Assembly (NCBI GenBank): GCA_030830595.1
Contig: JAURMS010000225.1
Coordinates: 1 to 7,969, forward strand
Direction of reading: 5' to 3'
DNA from: Gammaproteobacteria bacterium
Lineage (GTDB): Bacteria; Pseudomonadota; Gammaproteobacteria; Steroidobacterales; Steroidobacteraceae
Length of the DNA: 7,969 nt
Position numbers and translations under genes: made by a program
Shown here: positions 4,964 to 7,969 of the stretch, piece by piece
Layout: every line of letters starts with the position of its first letter
Position numbering within the stretch: the first letter of the stretch is position 1
The notes under the pieces: model-generated
Told to the model about the DNA's origin: nothing
Database searches by the model: none
What the model saw: only the letters and a program-made list of their open reading frames with translations

Positions 4964-7345
4964 ATGAGCAGCACCGGAATCGGGCAGTCGGTACCGCGAC
5001 TGGAGGACCAGCGCTTCATTACCGGCCGTGGCAACTACACCGACGACATGTCGCGCCCAGGCGAGCTGCACGCCTACCTGGTGCGCTCCCCCGTCGCCCA
5101 CGGCAAGCTGTTGAAGGTGGGCACCGAAGCGGCCGCTGCGGCGCCGGGCGTCATCGGCGTGTTCACCGGCGCCGACCTCAAGGCCGACGGAGTCGGCGAC
5201 CTGCCCTGCGGCTGGCTGGTCAAGAACATCGACGGACGGCCAATGTTCGCCCCGCCCCATCCGGTCGTTGCCGTCGAGCGGGTCCGCTACGTGGGCGACC
5301 CGGTGGCGGTGATCGTGGCCGAATCCGCCCTGCAGGCACGCGAGGCGGCCGACCTGGTGGAACTCGACATCGAGGACCTGCCGGCCGTGGCCGACATCGA
5401 ACACGCCATCGCCGCAGGCGCTCCGGAACTCTACGAGGGCGCCCCGGGGAACCAGATCTTCCATTGGGAAATCGGCGACAAATCCGCAGTGGAGCAGGCC
5501 TTCGCCCAGGCTGAGCATGTGTCCAGGCTCGACCTGGTCAACAACCGCCTGGTGGCGAACGCCATGGAGCCGCGCTGCGCCATCGGCGAGTACGACGTGG
5601 GCAAGCAGGAATTCACGCTCTGGCTGTCCTCCCAGAACCCGCACGTGGCCCGGATCCTGCTGGCCACCGTGACCCTGCAGGTACCCGAGCACAAGGTCCG
5701 GGTCATATCCAACGACGTCGGCGGCGGCTTCGGCTCCAAGGCCTTCCACTACAACGAGGAGGTGGTCGTGCTGTGGGCGGCTCGTCGCCTCGGTCGCCCG
5801 GTCCGCTGGACGGCCGATCGCAGCGAGGCCTTCCTGAGCGATCGTCACGGCCGGGATCACAGGACCCATGTGGAACTCGCCACCACGCGTGAGGGCCGCT
5901 TCCTGGCGCTTAGGGTCAGCACCATCGCCAACATGGGCGCCTACTACTCCACCTTCGGGCCGGCCATTCCGACCTACTACTATGCCACCCTGCTCTCGGG
6001 CACCTACGTGATCCCGGCTGCCTACTGCGATGTGCAGGGCGTGGTCAGCAATACGGTTCCCGTCGATGCGTATCGCGGTGCCGGTCGCCCAGAGGCGACC
6101 TACGTGATCGAACGAATCGTGGAACAGGCCGCGCACGACCTCGGCATCGACCCGGCCGAACTGCGCCGGCGCAACTTCATCCAGCCGGATGCCTTTCCCT
6201 ACAAGACACCATTCGGCTCGGAATACGACTCCGGCAACTATCCGGAAGTGCTCGACAAGGCCCTGGCGCTGGCCGACTACGCCGGCTTCGAGTCACGGCG
6301 CAAGGACTCCGCGGCCCGTGGCCTGCTGAGGGGCGTCGGTTTCTCAAGCTACATCGAGGCCTGCGGCGCGGGTCCCTCCAAGCTGGTGATGGCCGCCGGC
6401 GGCGGCAGCGGCATGTTCGAATCGGCCACCATCCGGGTGTCGGCCACGTCCTCGGTGACCGTCCTGACCGGTACGCATTCCCATGGCCAGGGCCATGAGA
6501 CCGTGTTTGCCCAACTGGTCAGCGACAAGCTGGGCATCCCGATGCAGAACGTCGAGGTGGTTCACGGCGACACTGGCCGTACGCCTTTCGGCATCGGGAC
6601 CGTCGGCTCACGGTCCCTCGCGCTGGGCGGTTCGGCCATGATCCGCGCGCTCGACAAGGTGATCGCCAAGGGCAAGAAGATTGCCGCCCACGTGCTGGAG
6701 GCCGCCGAGGGCGATATCACGTTCGACAAGGGACGCTTTTCGGTGGTGGGCACCGACCGCGGCATCTCCTTCCCGGAGCTGGCCTTCGTGGCCCATGCCC
6801 CGGCACAGTTTCCCACCGACGAGATCGAGCCGGGCCTCGAGGAAACAGCGTTCTTCGATCCCGCCAACTTCACCTTCCCGGCGGGCGTGCACATCTGCGA
6901 GGTCGAGATCGACCCCGAGACCGGCGTCACCGAAGTGGCGAAGTATTCGGTCGTCGACGACTTCGGCAACATCATCAACCCGATGATCGTCGAGGGCCAG
7001 GTGCACGGCGGCACCGTGCAGGGCATTGGCCAGGCACTCTACGAGAACTGCGTCTACGATCCGGACAGCGCCCAGCTGCTGTCGGGCACGCTGATGGATT
7101 ACTGCCTCCCGCGCGCGGGCGACGTGCCTAACTTCGCGCTCGACTACGTGGTCACGCCCTCGCCGCACAACCTGCTCGGCGTGAAGGGCTGCGGTGAGGC
7201 AGGCGCCATCGCCGCACCCCCTGCAGTGATGAACGCCGTGCTGCATGCGCTCAGGCCAATGGGTGTCGACAAGATAGACATGCCGGCCACGCCGCACCGC
7301 GTCTGGCTGGCGCTGCAGGCGGCTCGCAAGGGAGCCGCCGCATGA
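4964..7345 (+). CDS. coxL: Molybdenum catalytic subunit, form II CoxL-like (xanthine oxidase family)
   Basis: A 793-residue large subunit that binds the molybdopterin-cytosine-dinucleotide cofactor. The N-terminal part (about 15-130, from QSVPRLEDQRFITGRGNYTD) is the a/b-hammerhead domain, and the rest is the Mo-binding domain. Visible cofactor motifs are GGGFGSK (253-259), GQGHE (508-512) and GVKGCGEAG (739-747), with Glu745 as the likely catalytic base. The active-site loop reads AYRGAGR (369-375). This is the form II (BMS) signature; form I CO dehydrogenase has AYRCSFR, whose cysteine carries the Cu of the Cu-S-Mo site. The same GAGR loop is also found in hydroxylases of N-heterocycles and other organics, so the substrate is unknown and CO is not safe to assume. 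AGGGAG lies 5 bases before the ATG. The gene stands alone on the plus strand, divergent from the genes for its S and M partners. Full length, with no frameshift. Naming it coxL is by homology class, not proven function. Confidence 0.92.
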   Translation: MSSTGIGQSVPRLEDQRFITGRGNYTDDMSRPGELHAYLVRSPVAHGKLLKVGTEAAAAAPGVIGVFTGADLKADGVGDLPCGWLVKNIDGRPMFAPPHPVVAVERVRYVGDPVAVIVAESALQAREAADLVELDIEDLPAVADIEHAIAAGAPELYEGAPGNQIFHWEIGDKSAVEQAFAQAEHVSRLDLVNNRLVANAMEPRCAIGEYDVGKQEFTLWLSSQNPHVARILLATVTLQVPEHKVRVISNDVGGGFGSKAFHYNEEVVVLWAARRLGRPVRWTADRSEAFLSDRHGRDHRTHVELATTREGRFLALRVSTIANMGAYYSTFGPAIPTYYYATLLSGTYVIPAAYCDVQGVVSNTVPVDAYRGAGRPEATYVIERIVEQAAHDLGIDPAELRRRNFIQPDAFPYKTPFGSEYDSGNYPEVLDKALALADYAGFESRRKDSAARGLLRGVGFSSYIEACGAGPSKLVMAAGGGSGMFESATIRVSATSSVTVLTGTHSHGQGHETVFAQLVSDKLGIPMQNVEVVHGDTGRTPFGIGTVGSRSLALGGSAMIRALDKVIAKGKKIAAHVLEAAEGDITFDKGRFSVVGTDRGISFPELAFVAHAPAQFPTDEIEPGLEETAFFDPANFTFPAGVHICEVEIDPETGVTEVAKYSVVDDFGNIINPMIVEGQVHGGTVQGIGQALYENCVYDPDSAQLLSGTLMDYCLPRAGDVPNFALDYVVTPSPHNLLGVKGCGEAGAIAAPPAVMNAVLHALRPMGVDKIDMPATPHRVWLALQAARKGAAA

Positions 7346-7352
7346 GGCGGCT
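7333..7352. terminator. Hairpin across the convergent coxL / quinohemoprotein gene ends
   Basis: AGCCGCC (7333-7339) pairs perfectly with GGCGGCT (7346-7352) around a 6-base loop containing the coxL TGA. The stem also covers most of the minus-strand TAG stop. It could act as a bidirectional transcript end or RNA-stabilising hairpin. Neither side has a T-tract, so intrinsic termination is doubtful and the structure may simply be a product of GC-rich codons. Confidence 0.35.
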
Positions 7353-7969
7353 AGCGCCCCGCTGAGGGTGTCGCCGCCCTGGTCTGCTGACGCAGGAAGT
7401 CGTAGATCGCGCGCAGCTCGGATTCGGTGAGTTCATCGAACATGGGCATGCCGGCAGGCAGCAGCGCGCCCTCGGCCACCACGCTGCGGAACAGCCGGTA
7501 ATCGTTGGTCGAGGCCGCCTCGCGCAGGTCCGGGCCGGCGCCACCGGTCGACTGGGCCATCACCCCGTGGCAGGTGGCACAGGCGATGGTGTGATAGAGC
7601 CCCAGTCCCCTCAGCGCGCTGGCCTCGTCGATGGGCTCCGAGCCCGTCTCGACGGGCTTCAGGCTGAAACGCCCCAGGTTGACGTCCGGCAGCCGTTGCC
7701 TCCCCTCGAGGCTGAAACTCAGCAGCCTGATCCCAGGCGCCTTGAACTTCCAGCCGTCCTTGCTGAAGGCAGCCGTACCAAAGGAGGCCAGCCCGCCCCA
7801 TCCCACCAACACGGCAAAATGCTGGCGCCCATCGATTTCATAAGTGATCGGCGGCGCGCTGATCCCTCGCTGCGCGAAAAAAGACCACAGGCGGCGGCCG
7901 TCGCGAGCGTCGTAGGCCAACAGCTCGCCAGAGGCAGTGCCATGCATGACCAGGTTGCCGGCAGTGGTC
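7351..7969 (-). CDS. PQQ-dependent quinohemoprotein dehydrogenase, C-terminal fragment with cytochrome c domain
   Basis: This is the C-terminal 205 codons of a gene whose 5' part lies beyond the right edge; the frame stays open to the edge, so the ATG at 7947 is internal. Just before it the frame reads TTAGNLV, giving 'TAGNLVMHGTASGELLAYD', the standard last propeller blade of PQQ alcohol dehydrogenases. AYDARDGRRLW is a tryptophan-docking motif of that beta-propeller, and VGWGGLASFG is also family-like. After a linker comes a cytochrome c domain with the heme site CATCH (codons at 7567-7581) and a probable axial methionine in AGMPMF. The protein ends with the helix ELRAIYDFLRQQTR. Such type II quinohemoproteins are periplasmic and oxidise alcohols to aldehydes or ketones, passing electrons through the heme to another cytochrome or oxidase. 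It is convergent with coxL, 5 bases apart. The substrate cannot be told from this part. Confidence 0.9.
   Translation of the reverse strand, partial: TTAGNLVMHGTASGELLAYDARDGRRLWSFFAQRGISAPPITYEIDGRQHFAVLVGWGGLASFGTAAFSKDGWKFKAPGIRLLSFSLEGRQRLPDVNLGRFSLKPVETGSEPIDEASALRGLGLYHTIACATCHGVMAQSTGGAGPDLREAASTNDYRLFRSVVAEGALLPAGMPMFDELTESELRAIYDFLRQQTRAATPSAGR

Noticed and set aside
4826..6136. 436-codon minus-strand open frame opposite coxL
   Set aside because: His/Val/Gly-rich antisense frame of a clear 793-residue Mo-binding subunit; such frames are common opposite GC-rich genes.
7351..7947. A complete small cytochrome gene starting at ATG 7947
   Set aside because: The frame continues upstream to the window edge with TTAGNLV, which joins the last propeller blade of a PQQ dehydrogenase. 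There is no signal peptide after 7947, so this is a fragment of a larger gene.

Overview
This GC-rich window looks like a Gram-negative proteobacterium, perhaps a gammaproteobacterium. The evidence is the end of a TonB-dependent outer-membrane receptor, a periplasmic-type quinohemoprotein dehydrogenase, and proteobacterial AGGAGG ribosome-binding sites. I cannot assign a genus from the sequence alone. Coding density is very high. No tRNA, rRNA, CRISPR array, insertion sequence or phage gene is visible.

Layout. Bases 1-576 (+) hold the C-terminal end of a TonB-dependent receptor. It is followed by a strong intrinsic terminator (598-632), whose T-tract runs into the ribosome-binding site of a 97-residue Dabb-domain protein (643-936, +). 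Converging on that gene is a tightly packed minus-strand operon, read from 4886 down to 924. Its order is coxG-like (SRPBCC protein with a C-terminal membrane anchor), coxS-like (2x[2Fe-2S] subunit), coxM-like (FAD subunit), MoxR/CoxD-like AAA+ ATPase, and CoxE-like VWA protein. A 77-base intergenic region (4887-4963) separates this operon from a divergent gene for the molybdenum catalytic subunit (coxL-like, 4964-7345, +). Five bases after it, the convergent 3' end of a PQQ-dependent quinohemoprotein dehydrogenase with a C-terminal cytochrome c domain runs off the right edge (7351-7969, -).

How the genes fit together. The large, medium and small subunits would form a xanthine-oxidase-family molybdenum hydroxylase. 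In it, the Mo-cofactor site passes electrons through two [2Fe-2S] clusters to FAD. CoxG, CoxD and CoxE are the membrane-recruitment and cofactor-maturation proteins known from carbon monoxide dehydrogenase clusters. The active-site loop reads AYRGAGR, the 'form II' (BMS) signature. It lacks the copper-binding cysteine of true CO dehydrogenase (AYRCSFR), so CO should not be assumed as the substrate. With a quinohemoprotein dehydrogenase on one side and a TonB receptor plus Dabb protein on the other, the locus looks more like part of a catabolic island for an organic compound (inference).

The most notable points are the split, divergent placement of the catalytic subunit away from its partner subunits, a full CoxD/CoxE/CoxG accessory set serving a form II enzyme, and the terminator fused to the Dabb leader. 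The protein families are all known. I do not see proof of a wholly new system, but the substrate of the hydroxylase is open.
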